A stretch of DNA of 64,000 nt from Anarhynchus alexandrinus (taxonomy: Eukaryota > Chordata > Aves > Charadriiformes > Charadriidae): contig VUYV01000333.1 of the NCBI GenBank assembly GCA_008711295.1, positions 404,512-468,511 on the forward strand, read 5' to 3'. Position 1 is the first letter of the stretch; the number at the start of each line of letters is the position of its first letter. A program made the translations under genes and the position numbers. The notes under the pieces are model-generated. The model worked only from the letters and a program-made list of their open reading frames with translations. It ran no database searches and was not told the origin of the DNA. Shown piece by piece: positions 40,601 through 55,210 of this stretch.

Positions 40601-43600
40601 CTAGTATTTCTAAAAGAGCACTTTCACCCACAATTCATAAATTTACAAACAAGAAGGCAGCAACATTTTAATAACATACCTTGTCCAAGTGAGAGGCAAT
40701 CATGATTCACTAATTTAAATCCAAATACACTCTTCTTGTGTTTTTGAAGTACTAGATAAAAACCGAAAAACCACAGCGAGAGGCACACATAAAAAATAAA
40801 TCTCGTGACGAGCCAAATAAGCAAACAGGTACTTGGGAGCACAAGAGAAAACCGACATTGTTCTGAGATGTTATCTGAAGTGTTCAACTGGAAAGGGCAA
40901 GAGACCGGCCTTCAAATCTGCCACACAGCCATTCTCAAAAGCTCTCGTCCCGCCCGTGTGCTGCTCTGAACCACGTCCAAATCGCCAGTTTCTGCATAAT
41001 TTCACATCTTCCGCGCGGTACTGTGCAGGTTACTGATGCAGGGCCAAAGCCATAAAAGCCCGGGCTAAGAGTAAAGTCCTTTAGCAACAGAGCCGTCCCT
41101 CCCGACTGCAGCGTTGTGCTGAACTGCAGCTCTCAGCGAATTAACTCCACACACACAAACCACCCAGAGACACAAACTTCTTTGAAAGCAGCAGCAATGC
41201 TGTAATTTGAAAAGGCCATTTTATGCACCAACATCGAGATTGATCTTTTTCAGTCTGTAATCTTTTCTGCAACCAGCTTCGTGCTGAACTTGCAATTTTA
41301 AATATCATAACGTTAACTTCTCTGGAAGTGACCGCCTACTGACTCATTTTAAACTGCCGGAGCAGCCCTCCGGGCAAGGAACGGGCGCTCTGGGCAGCTA
41401 CAGCCTGCCATGCCCAAACGGCTAATTTAGTTTTTGTCCTCTTGGTCTGCGTTTGCAGAAAGTTGCTAGGGACGTGTGCCAGACGCACAAAGGCGGGGAA
41501 GGGAAGCCAGGAGCAAAACTCAAAAGACCAACACACTCTGCATCCCCAAATTAGACCAAAGCGCTACGTCACGGCCTCTCGCTGGCAGCGTCCCCTCCCA
41601 ACGCTCTGCAGCGCCGCTGCAAACTCAATACTAATGAGCACCGATCTGCAGACAGGAGGAAAGACATCCACCTAAACGGTGCAGATTTAGGAGAAAACAG
41701 ACTTTTCTCAATTATGTATATAGAACAGCTTCATAGGAAGTGTTGTGTGGCCACCCCACGGAAACCAGACCCCGAAGCACCGCTCAGCTGGTGGCCGGGT
41801 GGCAGAGCTGTCAGAGCTGAGGACCTCCTGACCAACGCCACGGTCGCACTCAGCCATTTCTCTGCGTCTAGAGCTACTTCACTGTTTTCGGCGGAGGGCC
41901 TTACGCAATTCAGAGGAGTTCTCAACAGCTTTTTCAGAAAAGAAAAATACTTCCTCTCCCCCTTCCTCATCAGCAAAACATGTAAATGTTAAAGGGCATA
42001 AACATGAGATATAGGAGCCATTTATGGGACCTCCTCCATCTGTCATCTACCCCATCCACAACTTGCCACTGACTGTTAAGTCCTATAAAGTTTTTTTTTT
42101 CCCTCCATTTTCTTTAGTGGAAAAAATGTTCTGACCTTTTTTAATACAGACTAAATTCCAGACAGACTCTAGGAGGCTCAGTCATAGCAAAACACCGACT
42201 ACATTACACTTGGTAAGAATAATTTGTTGTGCTGATAGTAGCTTGGCAACGTTCTTAACTGTGTTCTTCCTGGTTTATATAATTAGAGTAAATAAGTGAC
42301 ATGAGGTAGGTAGATTGTCGCTGCAATTTCAGCTTGCACTTTAATTATTTTATTTCTGCAGTAACAATGAACAGACACCGGTCCCAAAGCCCAGGCACTG
42401 GTCACTGCTGGGGGCTGGAATCCCGCTGGTCCTTCTTTGGTCTCCAGCATCGCATCTTTGATGGAGAAACCACCACAGCTTCCTCCTGATTAAGGTTTCT
42501 TTGAAACTTCTCGAAAAAACTGTAGAGGTTTAAAGTGCTCTTCAGATGTGTTTCTACCCATCAGTGACAAATTCTAAGACTAATATTAAGCCTCTAAAAA
42601 CGCGTCGTCTGGTAGCATGGACCACTGCCCAGCCGTTCAGGAGGCTGGGCTAGCTTACAAATTCCAGAAAATATTAAGATTCTTTAAATCTTACCGGCAA
42701 AGCTTGCAATAATCAGTTTGTGTGTATACACTGGATTTGACCGTGTAGACCTATCTAAAGGTCAGGTTTACATATGCAGCCTAGAGATTTTCACCGCCTT
42801 GAAAATACTTTACTGTTTAATGTGTGTCAGCCACAAGCAACCAAAACACCTACTGTTCCCACGCAACTGCGGCTAATTAAACGCCTGTTTTAACAATGAT
42901 TTTTTGAATGAAAAGCCCCACTTACCATATGGCCACTTATTAATACTACATTGTTTATCAGTTTAAATAAAACCCCTACGGCAATGAGTATCCATGTAAC
43001 GAGTACCTAAATACAGTTAACGATGGATGTAGTTTAGCACTGTAAAGTAGAACTGCACCTTTTGAAATGTTTTCACGGCAAATTTTAAGGCTTGATAGGA
43101 ACCTGAATAGCAGTAAGTTAATGTACAGAATTAATTTAAAATAGCAGGAAAAGTAACAGTTTCATTACTTTTTATAAAGAAATGGAGTTATTTAATATGG
43201 TACTTAATCCTTCAGTATTTAGCTCAGTCCTTAATGCTTCCTGGAACCTGGGGGCAGAGGGGGTGGAAACTGAATTTTCTTCTACAACAAAAATGAAATT
43301 TTCTTCTATGTGAAGATTTTAACTGAAGGAATATTCAAAAATGTTATTAACACTTCAATGCTGGAGCCTGAAGGGCATCACAGCGAGAGCTTTCAGGCCG
43401 GGAGGGTGGGGAACCGAACCGCTGGCAGATCTGACCTCTGCACTGGGGGTGCTCTGAAGTTTTTAAATCCTCCTGAATGTGCCGGGCTTAAAAGGGCAAA
43501 ACTACTGTGACGATTCATCCTGGAATTTCCTTTATGGAAAATAAAAGGTGACACTAACCCCTAAAGGAAATAAAACTGATTTAAACTATCAGAGCTATAT

Positions 43601-46600
43601 GAGCCATTTCATTATTTATAGGTCAAGCTTGATTACAACCAAAATAGACTATTATACAGCTGTCTTTAAACAACAACAACAACAGAAAAAACCACGGGCA
43701 GTTGGACTCCTGCTCCCAGAAGAAGAGACGCTATGTTTAACTCACACGGAAGGGAGGACACATCCTACAGCCGCTAACAAGATGAGTACCGCTGGCATCA
43801 GCCAGCTCTTCCCCTCCACCTCATGAACAGTATTCAAACAGGAACAAAAAGTCTTCTTTTTTTTATGTCTTTGAAATGATAAGACGTAAGGCAATAGGAC
43901 AAAAAAAAATCTCTCCCGTATTAGTATGCAAATTTGTTCAACACATGGCCTGGAGACAGTCAGTTCTGCACTCTGAGCAAGACTTGAGAACGTACCACAC
44001 TTAATTTGAATGTTAATTGCCGTTATCCGCAATTTCTGGGCCTTCCATTTTGGTTAGCACACCTTTCCATCAAAGCTAAAACTCCCATTCAACTGTTTTT
44101 TCTAGAGAAAATCTCCACATACATCAGCCGTACAAATGCATGGGCAGTATCACCACTGGTTTTCAAATGTATTCGGGAACTTTTTTTAACTTCTGCCCAT
44201 ACAGATGCAGTTAATATGAACTTGGCATGAAAAGGACAATAAAAGAAGCTTCAGCCTCTCAGCTCTGTAGACGTGACTTAGTTTTTCTGACACCTGCTCA
44301 CGGCATGCTCAGCTACCCTACCGAGAGCTCAAGCTCGCTCTAGTGCTACACTGAGTTGTACTCGGTATTGTTTATGATGAGGGTTTAGAGCGAACAGTTC
44401 ATTTAACAGACACAGGCTACAAAGTACTGACATTACAGAATAAAGGAAAAGAACTACTTTCTCGGAATCACACCATTGAGGAAAGTACCCTGGAGCATTA
44501 AAGCATCTGTTTGATCATTTTAAATGAGATTCCTGAAAACGCTTTATTCTAAATTTGACTGCATTCTAGTGATCAATATGCCAATGCAGTCTATTCATGA
44601 AACAAGACAAAGACGTAATAATACTGTAATCCCTATGACTTTATAAGTGATCTGATGAGTTAAAAGCCCTAAATGCCTGAATATTTCATGAGAAAGGCTG
44701 TCTGGAACTGTTTCAGTCTGTATCTTTAATCTTAATGTTATTTTCAACTACAATTAGTGTTACAATCCACAGCAGAAAGCAGTAATTGGCTACATTTATT
44801 TTATCTTCACCTGTATTTATTTCATAAATCCACTAAGATTTCTGTTCTTCAGGCCTGATACCCAGTAATGGTTACCCGGCACAGTACCAACACACCAATT
44901 CTCAGGGCAAAGCAAGATGTGCTGGAATGGGACTACTTATGCAAAAAGGAGAATTGCGCCAGAAATAACCTTACCCAGTGAACTATGATTTACTTTAAAC
45001 TATCACGTGGTAGGTGGCATATAAAAAGATATTATTCTGCATGTCAGCTGTCTGTAATGAAAGCTTTCCTCTTCTCAGCAGCCCCTCCCTACAACTTCAA
45101 GTTTATTTGCATTAGAGAAAAGAATATGACATAAAAAGCAACATAAAAGGCACTGCAACCAATACATCCAGCCAAACTGCTCCTCCCACATACTCGGTGC
45201 TTTCCAGAGTAAGGGTCTGCTTCCAACTAACGTGTTAAAAGTGTGAGAGATGCCCGATTCCATACAGACTATTCACTTGGATAAAAACTAACATCGATCT
45301 CACTGCTAGAAGCACGGAGTGCTCACAACTGCAGCCGCAGCCAGCTACAGCCACAGATGCTCAGAGCTCTTAAAGAGCAGATTTCATAGCTATGAGTTCA
45401 CACGCACTACCCTAATTTAAATATGACAAATTCAAATTTTTTCAGCATTAGAACACTCCAGAACACATCACCATTGGATCCAACAAATATTTCAACAAAA
45501 AACCCCAAACATTCCAGCCAGCCTTGAATTTGCAGTTCTCGCCACTGACAAGTGAAATGCAACTGTCTGTTTTTCTGCAATGCTCCAGCAAGCAGCAGTT
45601 ATGCAACGCAACCGATTGACAAACACGATGTGTGCTACTAGTTGCAGTGCATTTCCATAAAGCAGGTTTTTTCCAGTAACTTTTGACAGGGCAACAATTA
45701 CCCATTACAGAAATGCTCATCCCACCTCATACGTGAGCGTATGAAGCACTGGGCCAGCATATATTTTTTGACTGCCTCATTTAAGTGATTAATAAAGATC
45801 TGTTTCAGCCATAAGACCACCACTGCTGTGGACATATCCAGACCTCTTGTTTCAATGCCCCAGATGGATTTAAATACTTTCCATCTTATCAATATTCAAA
45901 ATAAATAACAAACCGTAATGACTCAGTCCACCTGCTCAACAGGGCTGCTATTGCCTGGCTCCCCATATTTTCAGTCAAACAAAGTGAAAAGGGCGAGAAA
46001 GCCACGTCAACCACCTGCAGCCGTGGGCTGTCAGCAGCCCCCAGGCTTCCTTTTTTGCTGTTTGTCCTATGTTACCTGTCTAGTCCCCATTACAAAAGCA
46101 CCGTGGAGGGTCAGACTTTCCCCTCAGATAAAGGATTTTGTTCATCAAAAGAAAACAAACAGCAGTTCTCAAAACATACTAAGGTCTGCTTTTGTCAGCA
46201 TTGGCATTTCTCAATCAAAAAAATTAAATATGTGCTTTCCCCTGGGTTCACGTCAAGCCACTACAGCTGCACTGAGGAAGCGCCTGTTCAGGTAGAGCAG
46301 GTATTTCCCAACACCCAGTACCTGCTGGACCACTCGCAGCAGTAACACACATCAAAACATCGTCTTCATGTGGCCACATTCAGATTCAGGCAGAGCTACC
46401 CTACCTGCTTCAGCCAGCTGACATGGTGAGAAAAGAGCCCTTTGCTGTGCCCTGTGGACTACTATGACAGGAGAAACAGAAACAACACAGTTTTAAATCT
46501 CATCTTCAACAAGAGGTACTGGCTGCTACGGTGTTCTGAGTGCGACCTGCAAATACAGAAGTTATAAACCCCAAAACGACTGGTGATCAAAATCACGGAA

Positions 46601-47805
46601 GGCTTCTGGTGTCCCATTTCTTCCCACACACACCTCAAAGGATCTTCCCACAGCAGATGAATGCAATTTGAGTTTAAACACACCATTTCTGATTAGGAAT
46701 GTAACACTCCGTGCCTCCTCCTTGAGCACCACCCATCTTCCCACAGCCTCTTCATTTCAATATCATTAAATGGACTACTTTAGACAACCTTAATTATTGC
46801 AGTATTTGCAAGGGGAGAAGTGATCTCTCAGTAACCATTTTCTGTCCTGTTCAGAGCTTTGAAGATCAAAACTTGTTTCATATCAAACCTGGAAGTGAAA
46901 TGGCACCCGTAGCTCTAGCACCAGAACAAAGTGCTCCAGCGTAAATAGCGGGTACCAGCAGCTGAGCAGGTACGAGCCGTCCCCACTGATGCTCCACTGT
47001 CGCTTGGCTCTGCACAGCTTCGCCCTGCACTCCCCTTTCTTCAGAAGAAGGGAGCTCAGAAAATACATAATAATTAACAAAATTATCACTATTACAGGAA
47101 AGTACAGCTATTTCAGTCAGCCAGCAGACATGTAAACCCAACTCACAGGCGATGCCTTTAAAGTCACCAACACAAGCAGCAAAACCAACTGAAAAACAAG
47201 CAGTGAAGACCTTAGGTTTGTTGCAACAGAAAGGCAGCTTGATATCAAGTCCCATAAATGCAGGCTGTTCCTTGCAAATAACACTCCGTTACCACGGAGG
47301 ACAGAGCAAATATTCACTTATTTATCTACCATCCAGAAGAAGCTGCAGGTCATGTTCTTTCCAGATGCAACAGGGAAAGTGGATAGCCGCCACGGTACCT
47401 CTACTGCTGTCCCAGCACAAGACTGACAGAAAGATACCGCCTTAAGTCAGACACAGTCAGGAACTGCAGTTTCTTGTTCTCTTCGCAACCCCTTCCCTCT
47501 GTCAGCACTGGAACTTGCACAACCGCACAATGAGTCAGAGCAAGAAGTGATCTGGCTGAAAACTACATATACATTTTTGGGACTAGCTCAGTTTTCAGCT
47601 AACTAAGCTCCCTGAGTCACCTCAACATCTAAGAGCGCAAGTGTCAGAGCAAGGGGGACACCGGGGTGTGCAACTGCACTTAGCGACCATGAAACCACGG
47701 CCTGAAGCTCTGGCCACTGCAGCTCGCGCTGCATCTCACCCACTCTACCAAGCGATACAAGTGTCACATAAACGCAACAAAACAGAGGGTAATTCAGATC
47801 GCAAT

Positions 47806-48190
47806 GGACCTCCAAAGGTCTCTGCTACAGCCTCCTGCTCCAAGCAGGGCTAGCTTCAGGGTCAGACCAGCTCACTCAAGACCTTTGCCCGGTCAAGTCC
47901 TGTGTATCTCCAATGACAGAGACTCAAAAGGTCCCGTGCAGCCCGTTCCAGTGCTCAACCGCTCCCACGGGAACAGTCTGTCCTTGCTTTAACTGAAATT
48001 TGCCTTGCTGCCACTTGTCACCGTGGCCTCCTGTCCCTTCAGCATGCAGCACTGCCTTTCCCTCGCCACGACAGGGCCACCCACTCGGCGAGATGTCTGT
48101 GGATGGTGGGGTAGAACCAAACTCACACCCTGAGGTTTCAGACCCCACCTGGCTCGGCCACCAGCAGCTCTTGTCAAGCATTCTCAATTC
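47806..48190 (-). mobile_element. CR1-type LINE fragment, 3' part
   Basis: The plus strand reads like the antisense of a CR1 3' region: a 'cctcctgctccaagcaggg' segment, then a 'cagcccgttccagtgctcaacc' type segment, then 'cttgctgccacttgtcaccg' and 'cctcctgtcccttcagcatg'. The order and wording match CR1 elements common in birds and other sauropsids. The element is old and diverged, is truncated, and has no open frame. The outer limits are approximate. Confidence 0.7.
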
Positions 48191-49725
48191 CCTTTGCTTC
48201 TAACAACACAGGGTAAACTGCTCTTAACAGGCATGAAACAACTACTTTATATATCACACCACATGTAATTTGAAAAATCACTTTTTTTTTTGCACATGGA
48301 AGACACTATCTACTACCTACTCTGCCCCCTCAGGACTGTCACCCACAGCAAATCCATACTGTCCTTGGAGGATGCTTTTTCACAGCCTGCTCTGACACCT
48401 GAGCAAAAACAAATCAACTCAAAGCACACTCAGCTGAAGCCTCAGAACTCACATTAAAGCCATTTAGTCTCGTAGTTGCTTTTGCTCCTGGTGATACCCT
48501 ATGAAATATAAATAAACCATCATTTTTTATATTCCATAACCAGATTTCTCCTAAATCTCACATTATTCGATCAAATGCTGTGTTGAATGCCAGGCTCACT
48601 AGCTACACAGCAACCTTAAAAAGCATATTATTTGCGTTTTGTAAAAACCCAAAGGTATGGCTAGGAAAACCAGCATGTACTCAAAAATCCTGTCTATTTT
48701 ACGAATGAAAAGAAACCATGCATTCTGCAGACCTTGTTTAAGTATAAATCCAGAAATCCAAAGGAGAACGGAAAAAACTAGATGCATCCAAGGAATCTGT
48801 ATCACTTCTTATGATATAGGATTGTTCCTCCTGACTGATTCTCTGGAAAACATCTGGCCAAACTTCACCGTGCTTATGCAGCATCACACTACGGAGTCCA
48901 AACCCTGAATTTGTTTTCTGGTCCCTGAGTGATCCAACCCTAAAGATGTGAACACTCCCTGCAGAGGCAGCTCCATCCCCTGCCAGGGACCGCCCTGGAA
49001 GCGCACAGGCAGGGACACAAGTACGGGCAGTAAAACAACAGAGTGGGGACACTTTGGAGCAGAACCCGTCACCAAGCCAAGCCCTGGGCAGGACAACCTC
49101 ATGCCAAGTCACTTAGAACACAGACTCCTCTCAAACACAAATCTAAACTACATTTGGTTTGGACTATCAAAGACTATTTCATTAAGTTATCATTCCCGCA
49201 GTAACTTTCCTAGGTCGCACAGGACTTTTGGGGAAGAAAGCTAAAAGCAACACTGAAATACAGAACTCGTGTCATACGGCTGGATACTATTTTTTCAACA
49301 TGGAAGTTGCAAGTATATATGCAGGCTAATTGAAGGTTATTTCTCTTTCCATATAAAAAATGTGCCCACAAATACTTTACATTAGATAATTTATTTATAT
49401 CCTTCTTACTCAAAAGCTATTAACGAAAATATATCTTCCTCACACTTATTTTAATCCTTTCTCTTCTGGTGTACTATTTCAACAGTTCTTCATTTAACCA
49501 ACATGAATTTTTTTTCATTCTAATATTAGAGTTGGAGACACTAAACTGGACCAGTTAGGCTCCTACTAGGTTCTTGCTTCCGAGTGTTCCTGAACACTCA
49601 ACAATAGAAATTCAACAACGGGAAAGTGAAGGAGTTAAATCTATGACCCGCCTAAGAGCTCTAATCTTATTGTACAACTGCAGAGGATGAATAACCTGCT
49701 ACTACTTCTAACTTTAAGAAAAGGT

Positions 49726-49798
49726 AGACTTTTTTTTTTTTTAAAGTCTAACTTTAACTTAAAGACCACTATTCCTAGCTTTTTTAAAAAAAAAAAAA
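49726..49798. repeat. Two T/A-rich inverted repeats
   Basis: AGACTTT and AAAGTCT flank a T run at 49726-49749, and a second C-T(n)A(n)-G palindrome follows near 49779-49799. Both could extrude as hairpins. The motif CTAACTTTAA occurs on both sides of the first hairpin. This is probably low-complexity slippage. Confidence 0.6.
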
Positions 49799-52700
49799 GT
49801 CAACCATTCTGGGAAATGTTTTACCCATAAAAATTATGCTTCTCTTCTTGAACTGACTAAGGAAATTTATCACTTGTATATGTAGGATTGAAATAAATTC
49901 TTCACAACTTTACGCTCTATTGAATAATTTCCATTAACTGAAATATACTGAACCTGATTATATTTGCAACATTGGCAGTGGAAAGCACGTTGTATTTTCA
50001 GTCTGCTGAATAACAGCCATGGGCCAACACAGCTGTGGTCTCCTTCCAACCTGCGCTTTACCAACAAAAAGCCGAGTCCTCCTTTATCCTCTCTGCACTT
50101 ACGATGCTAGGATAAAATCCAAGGAGAAACCTGTTTGAGAGGTGAACTTTTTAGGGCATTAATTTATACTCAGAGAGTAGTCTAGGAACCCAAATAATCT
50201 CAAATCCTGGCTGCCACCAGACTTCAGTACTGTAGCAAATAACACAAAACATATCACACAAGTTCTAACATCTGAACAAGACAGACTGGATCAAACAAGA
50301 CAGCTCAGCACGGTTAACTTTTCTTTCCAACTTTCCAACTTTTAACATCCTTACTGATCTCGGCCATTAGGTGTCATATTTCCAGGATCAGAAGCTTTTG
50401 CAAAGTGCAAACGCAAACGCCTAAGTAAAAATCTGACCCTGGGATTTATGAGCACCCCTTTAAGAAGATGCTTTCATTAAAATTCTGTTTAATTTCCTAT
50501 TACCTATTAAATAACAGAGTAGAAGCAAATCAATAACTACTTCAAAGCTCAGCATAAAATGAATTCAGGCTGTACACTAACCACCATCCCCACTATCTCC
50601 TCTTTAAAAAAAAACAAAACAAACAAAACCCACCTCAAATCAAGGCAAAAAAAAAAAAAATCCAAACACAACCCCAGGACTTGAACGAGTTTTAACGGTT
50701 AGGTCTCTCTTGAATCTGCTTCTGCAGAATTGAACACACAGAGCCACCAGAAGTGCTCGATGTCTAACATAAATCTGGCTCACCAGAAATGAAAAGAAAG
50801 CAGTAAAATAGGAAGTCTCCCGTATTATCCTAAAAAAAGTTCTGATCAGGACACACAGCCAGCCCCAGCTGACCGAGCCCAGCAGCACTCTGTGGAGCTG
50901 ACTTCAGCAAGGTTGCATGTAACACTGGACCAACGGCAATTCCGAATTTCAAACAGCTACAAGTGAAAAATTTCAAATACAAAGAGTAAAGATTTAAACT
51001 TTATGTATGTTCGAAAGATTCACTTCCTTTTCTCTAGTACAAACAGATAACATGTCCCTGTTCTCAGAATATTAGAATTCCGCTTTAAGATGATTTTTTA
51101 AAGTCTCTGTGAAGTTGCACAGAAGCGATCTATTCTCTAAACACTCAAGTACAAGTTCAAAGCGCCACTAAGTACACTGTGCACGCACACGGTACAAGAA
51201 AAAACACTGCAATATATAGTACAAACAAATGTTTAGAGCTGTTTATGCCTAAGACTATGATTCAATATACAATTAAAACTTTTATGTTAGAGTATGTCCA
51301 CATGTTATACTACTGCTATCTAATTACATTTCAGGTTTTTTAAGAACAGTCCTCAGAGTGGATGAACAGCCATGAAATGTATCACAAATAGTCTATGTCT
51401 GTATATTTGCAGCTTATGGTTTCATATATAAACCATTTTGATAAACTGTGTAAACATTAGTCTCCAAATAAAAGCATTAACGTGTCACTGGAATTATACT
51501 GTGCTAGTAATTTAGTCCGTTTGGCACACAGTCCTCTTAAAATCTTCAGCAAAGCTACTTACCCTAAAAACGGCCACACCAGAGCCAAGACACGTGATGA
51601 CAGACACCGCGCTTCACTTCCTCCCAGTCTTCAGAACTGCAGCTCCTGCTCTGCCAGCACCAGTTGGCCCCACTCAGTGCCACCAAGGTTCCTCTTGGCC
51701 CGTACACGGTCCCTTGATCAGACCAACTACACCCTTCGGGACACACTCCCCTACGTTTACAAAGGCCATATGAAATATCTGCTTTTAAGAAGCATAACTC
51801 ACTTTTCTGTGGACGATCTTAGCCCGACAGAGCACAAACACTCCTCTCCTCCTGGTGCGTAGAAAATACTGCGCATAAAAACAGATTATTTTTAGCCGCA
51901 GCGTATGTGAGCACAGCGTTTCCTGTCGACTCCACCTTGAAGAGCGACATACATACTCTCAGTTCCAAAACTAGGATTTCACAACTTCTGCTACCCGGCA
52001 CAACAGAGGGAAGGAAGGGACGATCTGCTGAGAACTGCCAGTGACAATTTCCCAGTTTCTAACTCAGCATTAAAAACTTTTGTTGGAGTATGTTGTCAGT
52101 CTTCAGGCAATTACGTCAATAAACTGGTGGCATTTTTGCTGCCACAATGATGAACAGAACATTAAATGTTTTTATTTATTACACTGATCTTTTCCATAGC
52201 AACAGGATGTGAGCATGGCATTCCCAGCGTAACAAAGTCACTATAGCAACGTGATAATGACGTCAGAATAATCAGACAGCATTTCATACTTGGGACATGG
52301 TGAACTGGTCCACCGCCTCTATAAATTAGAAAAGTTGCAGATATCACAAAGGCACGGGAGACCCATCTAAAACTTGTCTTTAACTTGCCTCATTTTGGGT
52401 AACTTCTCACTAAAGGCACAAACTTTGACTGCTAACGCACTACTTTCTGTTTCTCCGTAGCTTCATCTGTTACTGCCTAAAAAGTCTCACGAATTCTCAC
52501 ATTAAAGCCCTTTCAGAATCTGAGGGATCCGCTAGCACCAGTGAGAGTTAATCACACACCGTTTCAGTAAGAAAAAGCCACGACAAAAATCACAACAGTG
52601 AAACATTTCACGGCAGGCAGCCACGCTCAACTAAACAGACGGTTTCCTCAATTTAACTCTTCAAATAGCGCGCTGTCTTTTTTTACGTGGAGCAATACTA

Positions 52701-53169
52701 CCACTCAGACAGAATGACAAAAGCAACAGAAATTACAGAGTGCTGATACAACACTCCGAAGGCAGACAGGCGTTTTCAAGTCAAATGACTATTTTAAGAA
52801 ATATTATCTCCCTTGTTAAGCTACTGAAAGGAAAAAAAAAACAACAGAGTTTTCATGGTTTGCCCTTCCTGTTTGCAGCTCCTTCCAAGTCGTGAGCAAA
52901 GCAAACCCGAGCACCAATTCCAGTTCTGTGTCGGTCGGTATCGCCCAAACCCCAGCCCTCCCGCTGAGAATGCTCCGCAGACACCCTTGCACGAAAACCA
53001 CCCGTACTGTAGCTCAACTATCGCAGGCAAAGACGCTAATTAACGAAAAGTATCTAAACACAAAAGTTTCCCTACTCAGAGAACAGTTTCTCTTCAAACC
53101 ACCTCTTTAAAGCGACCGAAGGAAGCGCAAGAAACCATTTCAGAGCTGAAGCGGCCCAAGACAACCGGT

Positions 53170-54480
53170 CCCTGGGCCGGGAGGATGAGGGTGGGCCCTG
53201 TGCTTCGGCCGCCGAGCCGTGCCCTCGGCCTGGCTTGTCCCACCTGCCCCCTGCCCAGCGCTCCCTCCTGCCCTCGGTCGGGGGCCGCGGAGCGGGCGGT
53301 GGGCGCAGGCTGCCCCTCGCCCCGCCGTCGCACAGCCCACCCCGCCTTCACGCCGCGCTCCCGCCCGCTCTCCCGTTACCTCGAGGGTCTTCGGGGCCGG
53401 GGGCGCGCGAGCTGTCGCGCCCCTTTACATCCCGGGCAAGGGCGAGACGGCGCACACCTGACTATACGAAACACCAGAAGAACCGTGGTTATTTCCCGAG
53501 GCACCGCGACCACCCGCCGCTGCGCCCAGGGCCCACCGCCCCCGCCTCGGCAGCCTCCCGGCGCCTGACCGGCCGGCCGCCCTCCCTCGCCCGCGGCCCG
53601 GCCGCCCTCTCCGCCGGAGCCGCGCAAGATGGATGATATCCAGTCTGCGCCCCGGGGCAGCCCCAGCGCCGCCGCGGGACGGGCGGCCCNNNNNNNNNNN
53701 NNNNNNNNNNNNNNNNNNNNNNNNNNNNNNNNNNNNNNNNNNNNNNNNNNNNNNNNNNNNNNNNNNNNNNNNNNNNNNNNNNNNNNNNNNNNNNNNNNNN
53801 NNNNNNNNNNNNNNNNNNNNNNNNNNNNNNNNNNNNNNNNNNNNNNNNNNNNNNNNNNNNNNNNNNNNNNNNNNNNNNNNNNNNNNNNNNNNNNNNNNNN
53901 NNNNNNNNNNNNNNNNNNNNNNNNNNNNNNNNNNNNNNNNNNNNNNNNNNNNNNNNNNNNNNNNNNNNNNNNNNNNNNNNNNNNNNNNNNNNNNNNNNNN
54001 NNNNNNNNNNNNNNNNNNNNNNNNNNNNNNNNNNNNNNNNNNNNNNNNNNNNNNNNNNNNNNNNNNNNNNNNNNNNNNNNNNNNNNNNNNNNNNNNNNNN
54101 NNNNNNNNNNNNNNNNNNNNNCAGGTGCCGCCGCCCGCCCCGGGGACCCCCGGCTGCCGCCGCGGGCGAAGGTCACCGGTGAGGGGAGTCCCCGCTCCGC
54201 CGCGGGCCCATGGCGGCAGCCGGGCCTGGGCCTGCCCGCGGTCATTCGCCACCCGAGCGGCTCCGGGGCCCGCGGGGACCCTCCGGCCTGCCCGGGCAGC
54301 GGCCCCGCTCACCGCCGGGAACCAGCAAAGGGCTGCGGAGGGGAAGGGGCCGAGCCGCGGCAGCGACGGGAGCGGGGACGCGGCGGACAGCGGGGCCGAG
54401 CGGGCGACACAGGGGACGGGGGACAGCGCACATGGCCGCGGCCCCCCCGCCACCGGGCTGACCCCCGTCCCCATCACCCC
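53170..54480. promoter_or_regulatory. CpG island, likely RAP1A promoter and first exon
   Basis: This is the most CpG-dense stretch near the 5' end of the gene, interrupted by a gap. It holds YY1-like cores (AAGATGG at about 53627-53633 and ATGGCGGC at about 54209-54216). No TATA box is visible, as usual for housekeeping GTPase promoters. Candidate first-exon donors on the minus strand are CTCGAG followed by GTAACG at 53379, and GTCAG followed by GTGTGC at 53457; I cannot choose between them. The YY1-like cores lie on the plus strand, so divergent transcription is possible. Confidence 0.7.
53690..54121. other. Assembly gap (432 N)
   Basis: A run of 432 undetermined bases lies inside the CpG island, flanked on both sides by extremely GC-rich sequence. 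Part of the promoter or first exon is probably hidden here. Open frames running through the gap have no meaning. Confidence 0.99.
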
Positions 54481-55210
54481 TTAAAACGTGTTCCCTGAAA
54501 CACAGCACTGTAATCAGAGCGCGATTTATATTGGGAAAAAGCATAAAGAACTGTAACAGTGAAGTAAAAAAACCAAACTACCTGTAATCAAAGGAGAAAC
54601 CGACAAAATGCAGAAAGAGGAAATAACATGTATATCCTGATGCCGCTTTTGTGTCACTCGGGGGTTGCGGGTGACAGCAGCCGTGCGTGAAGGATCAGGG
54701 CAGGAGTTCACCGTAGTCGCTGCACAGGGTCTCACAGTCCGCTAGATTGCTGCCCTACTCCTAACATAAGCCATAATTCAGCTCTGAAATATTATACTCA
54801 TGAAAATCTAATGTCAGCACTTAATAAATTTCACTAAAATTTTCCATATTTTTTTTCCTGGTTAAAAATATGTGTATGCCCCGTGAAGAGCTGCAGTTGC
54901 TGCCATGTGTTGAATGGCTAGCTCTCCGTGAGCCTTGCTTAAAACGCAGAGGGATCTCTCATATTCACCAGCTGGGGACAGCGGGAGGACACAGAAGGTG
55001 ATGCTGCGGATGAAGGCAGCGGCATCACTCGGCAGCAGGCAGTGCACCCGCTGCCCTCCCCAGCACACCGCTCCCTTCGCTTGCAAAACTTCAGGGGCAT
55101 GAGCAGGAGATTTGTTGAAGTCCGAGGAGAGAACAGTATTATTTTTGCATTCACACTGCCTTTCATCCAGAACTCCAATAAAAATGCTAAATATTACTTG
55201 TCTGGCTTTA

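Larger units (their letters stand above)
34693..53379 (-). other. RAP1A: RAP1A long 5' UTR intron
   Basis: About 18.7 kb between the promoter island and the 63-nt leader exon; the upper boundary is inferred. It holds a CR1 fragment near 47806-48190, T/A inverted repeats near 49726-49798, an 11-C run at 35492-35502 and several AT-rich non-repetitive blocks. Further non-coding exons may be hidden: donor-like GTAAGT sequences lie on the minus strand near 42921 and 51557, but I could not pair them with clear acceptors. Confidence 0.6.

Noticed and set aside
53376..54498. Long frames of about 280-350 codons across the promoter on both strands
   Set aside because: They run through 432 undetermined bases and exist only because N has no stop codons.
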